A DNA stretch of 64,000 nucleotides from the NCBI RefSeq assembly GCF_022230955.1, contig NZ_JAKKFI010000064.1, positions 29,755 through 93,754 on the forward strand, in the 5' to 3' direction. This document shows positions 1-8,155 of the stretch, in pieces. The notes beneath the pieces are model-generated. The model made no database searches, was not told the origin of the DNA, and was given only the letters and a program-made list of their open reading frames with translations. This stretch comes from Micromonospora cabrerizensis (GTDB lineage Bacteria; Actinomycetota; Actinomycetes; Mycobacteriales; Micromonosporaceae). Numbering within the stretch: position 1 is the stretch's first letter; every line of letters begins with the position of its first letter. The translations under genes were made by a program, and so were the position numbers.

Positions 1-1
1 G

Positions 2-1222
2 GCGAAGAAGGCCGCCGAGGCTGTCCTGGCTGCCGCCCGAGCGGCGGAGACAGCGGCGCTCAACGCCAAGAAGTTGGCGATCGAGCGGGCGAAGAAGGCC
101 GCGCAGGCGGCGAAGAAGAAGGCCGCCGACAAGGTCAACACGACAAGTAACAAGGCGACGAACGCCTCGAAGAAGACCGGTAGCCCGGTCCAGAAGAACG
201 CCCAGGCCAAGAGCAATCCGAAGGGATCCTCGGCCGGGTCCAGCGGCGCCGGCAAGTCCGGTGCCGGCAAGGGCGACTCGAAGCCCGGCGGAAAAGCAGG
301 TGCCTCCGAACGCAGTAACGGCGGCTCCAGCGGTGGATCCTGCAAGGCTTCCGGAAACAGCTTCGTGCCCGGTACCAAGGTCCTCATGGCCGACGGGTCG
401 GCCAAGCCGATCGAGGACGTCAAGCCGGGTGACAAGGTCCAGGTCACTGATCCGGAGACGGGTCGGGTCGAGGTGGAGACGGTCACCGCCGCGATCAAGG
501 GTGACGGTGTCAAACACCTGGTGAAGGTCACCATCGACACCGACGGTGAGCGGGGTTCGGACACGGCCGAGGTCACCGCGACCGACGGTCACCCGTTCTG
601 GGTGCCGGAGCTGAACGAGTGGGTCGACGCCACTAATCTGCGATCGGGCCAACTGCTGCGAACCAGTGCCGGCACGCTCGTGCAGATCAGGGCGATCGAG
701 CGCTGGACCACCCCTTGGGCTACCGTCCACAACCTCACCGTCGCCAACATCCACACGTACTATGTGATCGCCGGCCAAGAGTCCGTGCTCGTGCACAACT
801 GCGGCACGGGGTCGGTTCAGCCGACCCGCACCTTCCGAACCGAATCGGCCGTCGACCAAGAGCCGCAAGGCCCGCTACCCGCGTCCTCCTTCAACGTGGA
901 CGGGCAGAACCTGGCGAACGGCGACCACCACTACGTGGTGATGCGGAACGGTTCGGTTCGGTCGATGCGCAGCGACGACATGTTCGCGATCGATGACACA
1001 TCCGGCCACACCAGCTTGGCAGGGGGCGAGCCAGTATTCATGGCCGGGCACTTTCAGGTATCTGGCGGGCGAGTAGTCGAGTTCGACAACTGGTCCGGCC
1101 ACTATTCGCCGAACGACGACGTTCTAGGCTATCGGCCGATTTCGGACGTCGCCAGGGAGGCCCTGATAAGTAACGGCTTCCCGGGTGCCCGAACCGCGAA
1201 ATGGGATGATATTACGAAGTAG
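2..1222 (+). CDS. Polymorphic toxin, C-terminal part with pretoxin Hint domain (5' end outside the window)
   Basis: The frame is open from base 2, so this is the 3' part of a longer gene; the TTG at 74 is only an internal codon. Seen: an Ala/Lys-rich helical stretch (about residues 1-50 of the visible part), a Ser/Gly/Lys-rich linker, then a Hint (intein-like) domain of about 150 residues. It starts near Cys114, runs through NSFVPGTKVLMADG-type sequence and ends in VHNC. Known of the family: pretoxin Hint domains autocleave to release the C-terminal toxin. The last ~140 residues are therefore the inferred toxin. They carry HTSLAGG, an AGHF segment and SGHYSP, which I cannot assign confidently to a named toxin fold. 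Upstream delivery domains (RHS, LamG or similar) would lie outside the window. The domain call is secure; the toxic activity is inferred. Confidence 0.85.
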   Translation, partial: AKKAAEAVLAAARAAETAALNAKKLAIERAKKAAQAAKKKAADKVNTTSNKATNASKKTGSPVQKNAQAKSNPKGSSAGSSGAGKSGAGKGDSKPGGKAGASERSNGGSSGGSCKASGNSFVPGTKVLMADGSAKPIEDVKPGDKVQVTDPETGRVEVETVTAAIKGDGVKHLVKVTIDTDGERGSDTAEVTATDGHPFWVPELNEWVDATNLRSGQLLRTSAGTLVQIRAIERWTTPWATVHNLTVANIHTYYVIAGQESVLVHNCGTGSVQPTRTFRTESAVDQEPQGPLPASSFNVDGQNLANGDHHYVVMRNGSVRSMRSDDMFAIDDTSGHTSLAGGEPVFMAGHFQVSGGRVVEFDNWSGHYSPNDDVLGYRPISDVAREALISNGFPGARTAKWDDITK

Positions 1223-1241
1223 GATTTGAAGGCTCGATGCA

Positions 1242-2018
1242 GTGGGAGGCGACGGTCAATCAATGGGATCAGGTGGATGGACGGCAGGCCCAGAGAACTT
1301 CGTTGCGATGGTGGCTCGGCTGTCAGCGAAGCGGAGGCAGGACGTCGACAGCTTGATGCGTGCTGCCCAAGTCGATCAATCCGAGCTCGGTGCGGCCTTC
1401 AAGGGCGAGGTGTCCGGCCCGTCAGTCCTGCGACGACTCGCTCCCGCGCTCGGTGTGCATACGGCAGACCTCTTCGTCCTGGCCGGTCTAGATGTGCCGA
1501 GTGACCTAGCACCGTTCGCGGCTCCGCCCGACCCGATCCTGGACCACGTCGTGAGGACTGCTCTTCGTCTGCCCCTCGAGCGGTGCGAAGAACTGCTTGG
1601 AGTGGCCAGATCGATGCCACCACCGGACCCGATTGCGCCGATCGTACGGGAGCGCGACCCGTTCCCGTACGGTCCGGGCGCGGTGATCGTGCGCCTGCTC
1701 CGCAACCGGAATCTGAATAATCTGAACTCGGCGAAAATGCTGTACCGGTTGGCCGGAATCGGGCCGTTGTCGGCGGCGACTATCCAGGTGGTGGGCCACG
1801 GCCGTAGGGAACTGAGTCCGGAGCTGCTGTCCGGTTTCGCGACCGTGCTCTCCTTCCAGGTCGAGGAACTTGCCGCGCTGATCGATATCGAGTTGCCGCA
1901 GGCCTGCCCGCCTGCAGACGCCAAAACGCGTCAGGTGGCAGAGCTGATCTGGGAGGTGCGTCACCTGAGCTCAGCTCAGCTTCGCGCCCTGCAGGACGAG
2001 TTCGGGGCTGACGCCTGA
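1242..2018 (+). CDS. XRE-like helix-turn-helix regulatory protein
   Basis: 258-residue soluble protein 19 nt downstream of the toxin gene. The N-terminal third (MVARLSAKRRQDVDSLMRAA... SVLRRLAPALGVHTADLFVLAGL) has the layout of an actinobacterial XRE-type helix-turn-helix followed by a DLF.LAGL helix. A second similar repeat appears near residues 150-215 (LYRLAGIGPLSAATIQVVGHGRRELSPELLSGFATVLSF). No enzyme motif is visible. GTG 1242 is preceded by GAAGG at 1228-1232; ATG 1263 in the same frame is the alternative start. Its position beside a toxin could mean control of the module, but it is larger than usual immunity proteins. Function inferred. Confidence 0.7.
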   Translation: MGGDGQSMGSGGWTAGPENFVAMVARLSAKRRQDVDSLMRAAQVDQSELGAAFKGEVSGPSVLRRLAPALGVHTADLFVLAGLDVPSDLAPFAAPPDPILDHVVRTALRLPLERCEELLGVARSMPPPDPIAPIVRERDPFPYGPGAVIVRLLRNRNLNNLNSAKMLYRLAGIGPLSAATIQVVGHGRRELSPELLSGFATVLSFQVEELAALIDIELPQACPPADAKTRQVAELIWEVRHLSSAQLRALQDEFGADA

Positions 2019-2183
2019 CTCGCCTGAACCGCGGGGGTTGAATGGTCGAATCCTCGGGCGTTCCTTCCGGGTCCTATGATGTGCCGAAAAACGCCCGCGG
2101 CGAGTTGCTCAGGCGTCAGTTGGCGCATACGGGGAGTGACCGCTGATGGGTGCATGGTCTGTTCGGATTTCTGAGGTTGATTT

Positions 2184-2591
2184 ATGTCTGATCAGGCCGG
2201 ATTTTCGGCAACCTATCGGCATGGCATTCCCTGGAGTACGCTTCGAATCGAAGGTGTGGGGACGTCTGGGGAGATCCCTGAGATCGACTTCTCTGAATCA
2301 CTCTTCGCCTTCAGTGAAGGGTGCCTGACGCTTGCTGTTGCACCAGCGGAGGTTGAGGTTGAAATCAGGGTTTCAGCCGAGGGTCCGCCGCCTGGTCAGA
2401 CGGTGATCTTCACAGGAGTGCTAGCGGTTCCTGACGGTGTGCTCGAGGTCGGCGATCTAGTCGGTGATGACTTTGTGCACCGATTCCGAGTTCCTGCCGG
2501 CGCGACGGAGATAGTCGTCTCGGTCGACGTTCCGGAGGAGGCTATAAAAGTCGGGATAACCGTGCCGGCGACTTTAGGTGATCTGCTCTGA
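2184..2591 (+). CDS. Small acidic protein of unknown function, possible immunity protein
   Basis: 135 residues, strongly acidic, with alternating hydrophobic strands (VEVEIRVSAEG, TVIFTGVLAVPDG, EIVVSVDVPEEAIKVGI) that suggest an all-beta fold. No signal peptide or membrane segment. ATG 2184 follows a weak TGAGG. The DNA is visibly less G/C-rich than its neighbours, with codons such as GTT, ATA and TTA-containing stretches, which fits horizontal acquisition. Small, acidic and downstream of a polymorphic toxin is the usual profile of an immunity gene, but the XRE-like gene lies between them and no homologous immunity family is recognised here. Confidence 0.6.
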   Translation: MSDQAGFSATYRHGIPWSTLRIEGVGTSGEIPEIDFSESLFAFSEGCLTLAVAPAEVEVEIRVSAEGPPPGQTVIFTGVLAVPDGVLEVGDLVGDDFVHRFRVPAGATEIVVSVDVPEEAIKVGITVPATLGDLL

Positions 2592-2693
2592 GGAAGAACG
2601 TGGGTGACGGACTGGGTGTGCGATCCCGCGCAACTGGGGCTGCGGTGGTTAGGCTGACCTGAGCAGGATGGTCCGCTGAGGGGGTGAGCCCGG

Positions 2694-3353
2694 ATGGCCC
2701 AGGCCGCGTTCGCGCCGGAGCCGGCGCCGCAGCACACCGAGCCGTCGTTCGACGTGCTGCGGTGGCACGACGAACCATGGACTGCGCAGCTCGCCCTCGA
2801 CCTGTTGCCGGAGACCAACGGCCCCAAGGTTGAGGTCCTGAGCGGAAGCGTGATCGTGACACCACATGCCGGATACGACCATCAGGATGCGGAGCTGGAC
2901 CTCGCGTATCACCTCAAGCAGGCAGCCCGCCGCGCAAAGCTGTGGCTCTATCTGGAGACGAACGTCGTCTCTGGTGAAGATCTCTTCATCCCTGACATCG
3001 TCATCCTCGATGCGCCGGGCGGTGGTCGGACGACGATGGACATTGGGCACGCCGTGTTGCTGGGCGAGATTGTCTCCCCCGGGAACCGGCGCAAGGACAT
3101 CATTGACCGTCCGCGTGAGTACGCCGCAGTGGGCGTTCCCTTCTTCCTCCGCGTCGATCTGCGCAACCGGTTGCCCACCCTCGCGCTGTACGAGTTGATC
3201 GAGGGGGAGTATCGGCCGGTGGCCGCTGCGGCTGCCGGAACACGGTTCGTCATGCGAGAGCCCTTCGAGTTCTCCATCGATCCGGGCGACCTGCTGGGCG
3301 AGGAGGCGGCACCGACCGGGCCGGGGCCCGAGTCGGCCGACGAAGAGGCTTGA
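2694..3353 (+). CDS. Uma2 family (DUF820) putative restriction-endonuclease-fold protein
   Basis: 219 residues. The PD-(D/E)xK-like core of Uma2 proteins is visible: FIPDIVILD (Asp), LLGEIVSPGNRRKDIIDR (Glu and Lys), then EYAAVGVPFFLRVD and a C-terminal LYEL.EGEYR strand pair. Uma2 proteins are abundant in actinomycetes and cyanobacteria; their biological role is not established. ATG 2694 has GAGGGGG at 2679-2685. The stop codon TGA at 3351 is also the first base triplet of a palindromic repeat element (3351-3428). Confidence 0.85.
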   Translation: MAQAAFAPEPAPQHTEPSFDVLRWHDEPWTAQLALDLLPETNGPKVEVLSGSVIVTPHAGYDHQDAELDLAYHLKQAARRAKLWLYLETNVVSGEDLFIPDIVILDAPGGGRTTMDIGHAVLLGEIVSPGNRRKDIIDRPREYAAVGVPFFLRVDLRNRLPTLALYELIEGEYRPVAAAAAGTRFVMREPFEFSIDPGDLLGEEAAPTGPGPESADEEA

Positions 3354-3428
3354 TCGACACGGTTTCCTGGAAATCGGGGTGTCGGGGTGCTTGGGATGCC
3401 GCGACTTCCTTGAACCCGAGTCGATCAT
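3351..3428. repeat. Palindromic GATCGACTCG-type intergenic element
   Basis: Two imperfect inverted half-units of about 35 bp. The left half begins TGATCGACACGG and contains TTTCCTGGAAATCG; the right half (3394-3428) contains GCGACTTCC and ends GAGTCGATCATC. Related half-units recur at 12088-12560. The left half overlaps the Uma2 stop codon. Confidence 0.75.
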
Positions 3429-3433
3429 CGTCC

Positions 3434-3469
3434 GGCAGCGGCAGCGGCAGCGGCAGCGGCAGCGGCAGG
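3434..3469. repeat. GGCAGC hexanucleotide microsatellite
   Basis: Five perfect GGCAGC units and a sixth GGCAGG lie 54 bp upstream of the dxr start codon, directly after the palindromic element. The tract is in the leader or promoter region, not in the coding sequence chosen here. Confidence 0.85.
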
Positions 3470-3522
3470 GGACGCCTGAGGCTCCCAGCGGGTGTGCAGC
3501 GGGGGTGGGGGAGAATGGCGGC

Positions 3523-4734
3523 GTGACTTCCCCCCGCGACCTTGTCCTGCTCGGGTCCACCGGTTCGATCGGCACGCAGGCCATCGACATCGTTCGGCGC
3601 AACCCGGACCGGTTCCGGGTGGTCGCCGTGGGTGCGGGCGGCGGCAACGTCGAGCTGCTCGCCGCACAGGCCCTCGAACTGGGCGTCGAGGCGGTCGGGG
3701 TGGCCAAGGCGTCCGCCGCGCAGGACCTGCAACTGGCGTTCTACGCCGAGGCGAGCCGGCGCGGCTGGGCCACCGGCGACTTCAAGCTTCCCAAGATCGT
3801 GGCCGGCCCCGACGCCATGACCGAGTTGGCGCAGTGGCCGTGCGACATCGTGCTCAACGGGGTGGTCGGCTCGCTGGGCCTCGCTCCTACGCTGGCCGCG
3901 CTGCGTGGTGGTCGTACCCTCGCGTTGGCCAACAAGGAGTCGCTCGTCGCCGGCGGCCCGCTGGTCAGGGCCGCGGTGACGCGGCCGGGGCAGATCGTGC
4001 CGGTCGACTCGGAGCATTCGGCGCTGGCCCAGTGCCTGCGCTCCGGCTCGCGCGCGGAGGTGCGCCGGCTGATCGTCACGGCCAGCGGCGGCCCGTTCCG
4101 GGGCCGGCGGCGCGACGAGTTGACGCAGGTCACACCCGAGCAGGCGCTCGCGCACCCCACCTGGAACATGGGGCCGGTCGTCACGATCAACTCGGCGACC
4201 ATGGTCAACAAGGCCCTTGAGGTGATCGAGGCGCACGAGCTGTTCGACGTGCCCTATGCCGACATCACCGTGATGGTGCACCCGCAGTCGGTGATCCACT
4301 CGATGGTCGAGTTCGTCGACGGGTCGACGATCGCCCAGGCCAGCCCACCGGACATGCGGCTGCCGATCGCTCTGGGCATCGGCTGGCCGGACCGGGTGCC
4401 GCAGGCTGCCACGGCGGTGGACTGGACGACCGCGCACACCTGGGAGTTCGCGCCGCTGGACGACAAGGCGTTCCCGGCCGTCGCGCTGGCCAAGGCCGCG
4501 GGCGAGGCCGGGCGTTCCCGGCCGGCGATCTACAACGCGGCGAACGAGGAGTGCGTGGCGGCGTTCGTGGCGGGCCGGCTGCCGTTCCTCGGCATCGTCG
4601 ACACCCTCGAACGCGTGTTGGAGGACGCTCCGGACTTCGGCGAACCAGGTACCGTCGAGGACGTGCTCGCGGCCGAGTCGTGGGCGCGCGCGCACGCGCA
4701 GGAGATCATCGCGGGTTCGGTGGAAGGAGCTTGA
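3523..4734 (+). CDS. dxr: 1-deoxy-D-xylulose 5-phosphate reductoisomerase
   Basis: 403 residues, the usual DXR length. It converts DXP to 2-C-methyl-D-erythritol 4-phosphate with NADPH in the MEP isoprenoid pathway. Seen: Rossmann motif GSTGSIGTQ near residues 10-18, LANKESLVAGG, the VDSEHSA metal/substrate motif, and ASGGPFRG and HPTWNMGP in the catalytic part. GTG 3523 (MTSPRDLVLLGSTGSIG) is preferred over in-frame starts further up because it is preceded by a G-rich Shine-Dalgarno at about 3501-3513 and because upstream codons run through the repeat and microsatellite. The stop overlaps the rseP start (ATGA, 4732-4736), so the two are probably translationally coupled. Confidence 0.97.
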   Translation: MTSPRDLVLLGSTGSIGTQAIDIVRRNPDRFRVVAVGAGGGNVELLAAQALELGVEAVGVAKASAAQDLQLAFYAEASRRGWATGDFKLPKIVAGPDAMTELAQWPCDIVLNGVVGSLGLAPTLAALRGGRTLALANKESLVAGGPLVRAAVTRPGQIVPVDSEHSALAQCLRSGSRAEVRRLIVTASGGPFRGRRRDELTQVTPEQALAHPTWNMGPVVTINSATMVNKALEVIEAHELFDVPYADITVMVHPQSVIHSMVEFVDGSTIAQASPPDMRLPIALGIGWPDRVPQAATAVDWTTAHTWEFAPLDDKAFPAVALAKAAGEAGRSRPAIYNAANEECVAAFVAGRLPFLGIVDTLERVLEDAPDFGEPGTVEDVLAAESWARAHAQEIIAGSVEGA

Positions 4735-5984
4735 TGTCGTACCTGCTCGGGGTGGTCCTCTTCGCCCTGGCCATTCTCATCTCGGTGAGCCTGCACGAGG
4801 CGGGTCACCTGCTGACCGCCAAGGCGTTCGGGATGAAGGTCACGAAGTACTTCGTCGGCTTCGGCCCCACCATTTGGTCGTTCCGGCGGGGTGAGACCGA
4901 GTACGGGCTCAAGGGCATCCCCCTCGGCGGCTTCTGCAAGATCGTCGGGATGACTCCGCAGGACGACGACGTCGAGCCGGGCGACGAGTCGCGGGTGATG
5001 TGGCGCTACCCGGTCTGGAAGCGGACGATCGTGATGGCCGCCGGGTCGATCACGCACTTCGCGCTCGCCCTGATCACGATCTGGATCCTCGCCGTCTCTG
5101 CCGGCCTGCCCAACCCGGACTTCCCGACCACCGACGCGCAGGCCCGCCAGGAGCCCGCGGTCATCCAGCTCAGCCAGTGCGTGGTCCCGGAGAACGCGGT
5201 GCGCGCGTGCACGAGCGCCGACGCGGCCAGCCCCGCCGCGCAGGCGCAACTGCGCAACGGTGACCGGATCACCTCGGTCAACGGCACGCCGGTCAACTCC
5301 TACGGCGACCTGCTCACCACGCTGCGCGGGCTCAAGCCGGGCGACACCGCGCAGATCGCGTACGTCCGCGACGGGCAGCCGGGCACCACCAGCACGGTGC
5401 TCGCGCAGACCCAGCGTCCGCCGCTGGACAACCCGACCGGTGCCGCCGCGCCGGTCGCCGCGCTCGGCGTCGGGCTCGTCCCCAGCACGCCAACCCGCGT
5501 GACGTACGGGCCGGTCGGCGCCTTCGGCGCCACCGCCGACTTCACCGGTGAGCTGGCCGTCGGCACCGTCAAGGCGCTCCAGCGCCTCCCGCAGAAGGTG
5601 CCCGCCCTGTGGACCGCCCTCACCGGCGGCGAGCGGGACGTCGACACCCCGATCAGTGTGGTCGGCGCCAGCCGACTCGGCGGCGAGGCGGTGGAGAACA
5701 ACGCCTGGCTGGTCTTCTTCATGCTCTTCGTGTCGCTGAACTTCTTCATCGGCGTGTTCAACCTGCTGCCGCTGCTCCCGGTCGACGGCGGCCACATCGC
5801 CATCGCCTGGTTCGAACGGGCCCGCTCCTGGGTCTACGCGCGGATCGGCCGCGCCGACCCCGGCCGGGTGGACTACCTCAAACTGATGCCCTTCACGTAC
5901 GTGGTGATCCTGATCGGTGGCGCGTTCACGCTGCTGACCATCGCCGCGGACGTGGTCAACCCCATCACGCTCTTCTCAAGGTGA
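4734..5984 (+). CDS. rseP: RseP/Rip1-type site-2 intramembrane metalloprotease (M50)
   Basis: 416 residues. Zinc motif HEAGH at residues ~20-24 in the first membrane helix, a PDZ domain at about 165-260 (LRNGDRITSVNGTPVNSYGDLL), and the second metal-binding segment LLPVDGGH near residue 348, with four membrane spans overall. Family role: cleavage of membrane-anchored anti-sigma factors and membrane quality control (Mycobacterium Rip1). The order dxr-rseP-ispG is conserved in actinobacteria. The start overlaps the dxr stop and the stop lies 9 nt before the preferred ispG start. Confidence 0.95.
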   Translation: MSYLLGVVLFALAILISVSLHEAGHLLTAKAFGMKVTKYFVGFGPTIWSFRRGETEYGLKGIPLGGFCKIVGMTPQDDDVEPGDESRVMWRYPVWKRTIVMAAGSITHFALALITIWILAVSAGLPNPDFPTTDAQARQEPAVIQLSQCVVPENAVRACTSADAASPAAQAQLRNGDRITSVNGTPVNSYGDLLTTLRGLKPGDTAQIAYVRDGQPGTTSTVLAQTQRPPLDNPTGAAAPVAALGVGLVPSTPTRVTYGPVGAFGATADFTGELAVGTVKALQRLPQKVPALWTALTGGERDVDTPISVVGASRLGGEAVENNAWLVFFMLFVSLNFFIGVFNLLPLLPVDGGHIAIAWFERARSWVYARIGRADPGRVDYLKLMPFTYVVILIGGAFTLLTIAADVVNPITLFSR

Positions 5985-5993
5985 GTGCCTGAA

Positions 5994-7166
5994 GTGACCG
6001 CAATCAGTCTCGGTATGCCCGCCGTGCCGCCCCCGCCGCTCGCTCCCCGCCGGGCCAGCCGCCAGATCATGGTCGGTTCGGTGCCGGTCGGCGGCGGTGC
6101 GCCGGTGTCGGTGCAGTCGATGACCACGACCCTCACCTCCGACATCAACGCCACCCTCCAGCAGATCGCCGAGCTGACCGCGTCCGGCTGCCAGATCGTC
6201 CGGGTTGCCGTGCCCTCCCAGGACGACGTCGAGGCGCTGCCCGCCATCGCCAAGAAGTCGCAGATCCCGGTGATCGCCGACATCCACTTCCAGCCCAAGT
6301 ACGTCTTCGCGGCGATCGACGCCGGCTGCGCGGCCGTCCGGGTCAACCCCGGCAACATCCGCCAGTTCGACGACAAGGTCAAGGAGATCGCTCGTGCCGC
6401 GGGGGCGGCGGGGGTGCCGATCCGCATCGGCGTCAACGCCGGGTCGCTGGACAAGCGGCTGCTGGCCAAGTACGGCAAGGCCACCGCCGAGGCGCTCGTC
6501 GAGTCGGCGCTGTGGGAGTGCTCGCTGTTCGAGGAGCACGGCTTCCGCGACATCAAGATCTCGGTGAAGCACAACGACCCGGTCGTGATGATCCGCGCGT
6601 ACCGGCAGCTCGCCGAGCAGTGCGACTACCCGCTGCACCTCGGCGTCACCGAGGCCGGCCCGTCCTTCCAGGGCACCATCAAGTCGGCGGTCGCCTTCGG
6701 CGCCCTGCTCGCCGAGGGCATCGGCGACACCATCCGGGTGTCGCTGTCCGCCCCTCCGGTGGAGGAGATCAAGGTCGGCAACCAGATCCTGGAGTCGCTG
6801 GGCCTGCGCGAGCGGGGCCTGGAGATCGTGTCCTGCCCGTCCTGCGGGCGGGCCCAGGTGGACGTCTACAAGCTCGCCGAGGAGGTTACCGCCGGCCTGG
6901 AAGGGCTGCCGGTGCCGCTGCGGGTCGCCGTCATGGGCTGCGTCGTCAACGGTCCCGGTGAGGCCCGCGAGGCCGACCTGGGCGTCGCCTCCGGCAACGG
7001 CAAGGGCCAGATCTTCGTCAAGGGCAAGGTCGTCAAGACGGTGCCCGAGGCCCAGATCGTGGAGACGCTGATCGAGGAGGCGCTGCGGATCGCCGACGAG
7101 ATGGGCGCCGAGCTGCCCGAGGAGCTGCGCGGGCTGATCGCCGGCCCGACGGTCACCGTGCACTGA
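5994..7166 (+). CDS. ispG: 4-hydroxy-3-methylbut-2-en-1-yl diphosphate synthase (flavodoxin)
   Basis: 390 residues from GTG 5994 (MTAISLGMPAVPPPP); GTG 5985 in the same frame touches the rseP stop and is possible. IspG makes HMBPP from MEcPP with a [4Fe-4S] cluster. Seen: TIM-barrel segment VQSMTTTLTSDINATLQQI, and cluster ligands in CPSCGRAQVD and CVVNGPGEA near the C-terminus. AAGGTGAG at 5978-5985 gives a good spacing to 5994. Third gene of the dxr-rseP-ispG operon, closed by a strong hairpin at 7184-7211. Confidence 0.96.
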   Translation: MTAISLGMPAVPPPPLAPRRASRQIMVGSVPVGGGAPVSVQSMTTTLTSDINATLQQIAELTASGCQIVRVAVPSQDDVEALPAIAKKSQIPVIADIHFQPKYVFAAIDAGCAAVRVNPGNIRQFDDKVKEIARAAGAAGVPIRIGVNAGSLDKRLLAKYGKATAEALVESALWECSLFEEHGFRDIKISVKHNDPVVMIRAYRQLAEQCDYPLHLGVTEAGPSFQGTIKSAVAFGALLAEGIGDTIRVSLSAPPVEEIKVGNQILESLGLRERGLEIVSCPSCGRAQVDVYKLAEEVTAGLEGLPVPLRVAVMGCVVNGPGEAREADLGVASGNGKGQIFVKGKVVKTVPEAQIVETLIEEALRIADEMGAELPEELRGLIAGPTVTVH

Positions 7167-7183
7167 TTCCCCAGCTGGACAAA

Positions 7184-7211
7184 GCGGCCGTTCCCCACGG
7201 GGAACGGCCGC
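7184..7211 (+). terminator. Intrinsic-type stem-loop after ispG
   Basis: Perfect inverted repeat GCGGCCGTTCC / GGAACGGCCGC with a short CACG-type loop, 17 bp after the ispG stop. No U-tract follows, as is common in high-GC actinomycetes. Confidence 0.8.
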
Positions 7212-7214
7212 TCT

Positions 7215-7453
7215 GTGGTTCCCGGCCCGGTCGGTGCGGGGCGCGGTTTCGCGTGACTGCGGGGCGGCCTCGCGTGACTGCGGGCTCGCAGCGGCGGTGG
7301 TGGGCTCGCGTGACTGCGGGCTCGCGTTGCGGTGGTGCGGGTTTGCGTCACTGCGGGCTCGCGTCAGTGCGGGCTCGCGTTGCGGTGGTGCGGGTTTGCG
7401 TCACTGCGGGCTCGCGTCAGTGCGGGTTCGCGTTGCGGTGGTGCGGGTTTGCG
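7215..7453. repeat. 53-bp tandem repeat tract between ispG and the PadR gene
   Basis: This 240-bp gap holds about 2.5 near-identical copies of a 53-bp unit (TTGCGGTGGTGCGGGTTTGCG... repeats at 7328, 7381 and 7434), preceded by degenerate copies of GCGTGACTGCGGG. The reverse complement contains GCGAGCCCGCAGTGACGC, which resembles the core of the 59-bp repeat found elsewhere in the window. No gene seen; open frames across it are low-complexity artefacts. Confidence 0.8.
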
Positions 7454-8044
7454 TCACTCGGATTCGGCGAGGATCGCGTACAGCTTGCGCCGCGTCTCGT
7501 CGAGCACCTGGGCGGCCCGTTCACGCTGGTCGTCGGTGCCGTTCATCATGACCTGTCGTAGCGCGTTCATCGCCTGTGCGCCGGAGTCGCGGATGTCGTG
7601 CCAGCTGCTCACCGTGCCCTGGGCGACGTCCGCCCACGCCGGGGTCTGCGCGGCCTCGGTGGCCTCGGCCTGACCGGCCTCGGTGACCGTGAACCGCTTG
7701 CGCCCGCCGCCGGACTCCTCGGTGCTGGCGACGATCACGCCCTCGTCCTCCAACAGTTGGAGGGTGGGGTAGATCGAGCCCGGGCTCGGCCGCCACGCGC
7801 CGCCGGTGCGGGAGTCGATCTCCTGGATCATCTCGTAACCGTGCATCGGCCGCTCGGTGAGCAGAGCCAGCACGGCCGCCCGGACGTTGGGGCGTCGGCC
7901 CCGACCCCGCCCACGGCCCCGACCGCCCCAGGGGCCGCCGTGTCCGTGCTCGCCATGCCCGTGCGGGCCGGGCGGAACCGGCGGGAAGCCGAACCCCCGC
8001 ATCCGGGCCTCGTGCATCGCGTGGTGCTGTCGATGGAACCTCAT
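7454..8044 (-). CDS. PadR family transcriptional regulator
   Basis: 196 residues. The first ~60 residues are Gly/His/Arg-rich (HGHGEHGHGGPWGGRGRGRG), then a PadR winged helix (RAAVLALLTERPMHGYEMIQEI... SPGSIYPTLQLLEDEGVI... GGGRKRFTVTEAGQ) and a C-terminal helix for dimerisation. ATG 8044 (MRFHRQHHAMH) follows GAGGGAGAA at good spacing; an upstream ATG adds 13 residues without such a site. Transcribed divergently from the MFS gene across a 111-bp spacer that contains two perfect dyads, so it probably represses the exporter and itself. The His-rich N-terminus might bind metal; that is only an inference. Confidence 0.92.
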   Translation of the reverse strand: MRFHRQHHAMHEARMRGFGFPPVPPGPHGHGEHGHGGPWGGRGRGRGRGRRPNVRAAVLALLTERPMHGYEMIQEIDSRTGGAWRPSPGSIYPTLQLLEDEGVIVASTEESGGGRKRFTVTEAGQAEATEAAQTPAWADVAQGTVSSWHDIRDSGAQAMNALRQVMMNGTDDQRERAAQVLDETRRKLYAILAESE

Positions 8045-8072
8045 CGGGTTCTCCCTCTCGTCGTACTGTCGC

Positions 8073-8093
8073 TGATGCATCAACGATATATCG
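8073..8093. promoter_or_regulatory. Two adjacent dyads in the PadR/MFS divergent promoter
   Basis: TGATGCATCA (8073-8082) and CGATATATCG (8084-8093) are perfect palindromes one base apart. They are A/T-rich in otherwise G/C-rich DNA and lie between the divergent starts of a PadR regulator and an exporter, the expected place for the PadR operator. Confidence 0.6.
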
Positions 8094-8155
8094 GCAATGC
8101 ATCGTCGACAAGTCGCTTTTACAAACCGTACGTACGTCTTGTTAAGGTGTCGGCC

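Noticed and set aside
2042..2146. 34-codon ORF (MVESSGVPSGSYDVPKNARG...) after the XRE-like gene, stop overlapping another ATG
   Set aside because: Start site is weak, no similarity recognised and codon-position bias is poor; could be real but not supportable.
7234..7561. Overlapping ORFs of ~100 codons across the 53-bp repeats
   Set aside because: Products are repeat translations and run antisense into the PadR gene.
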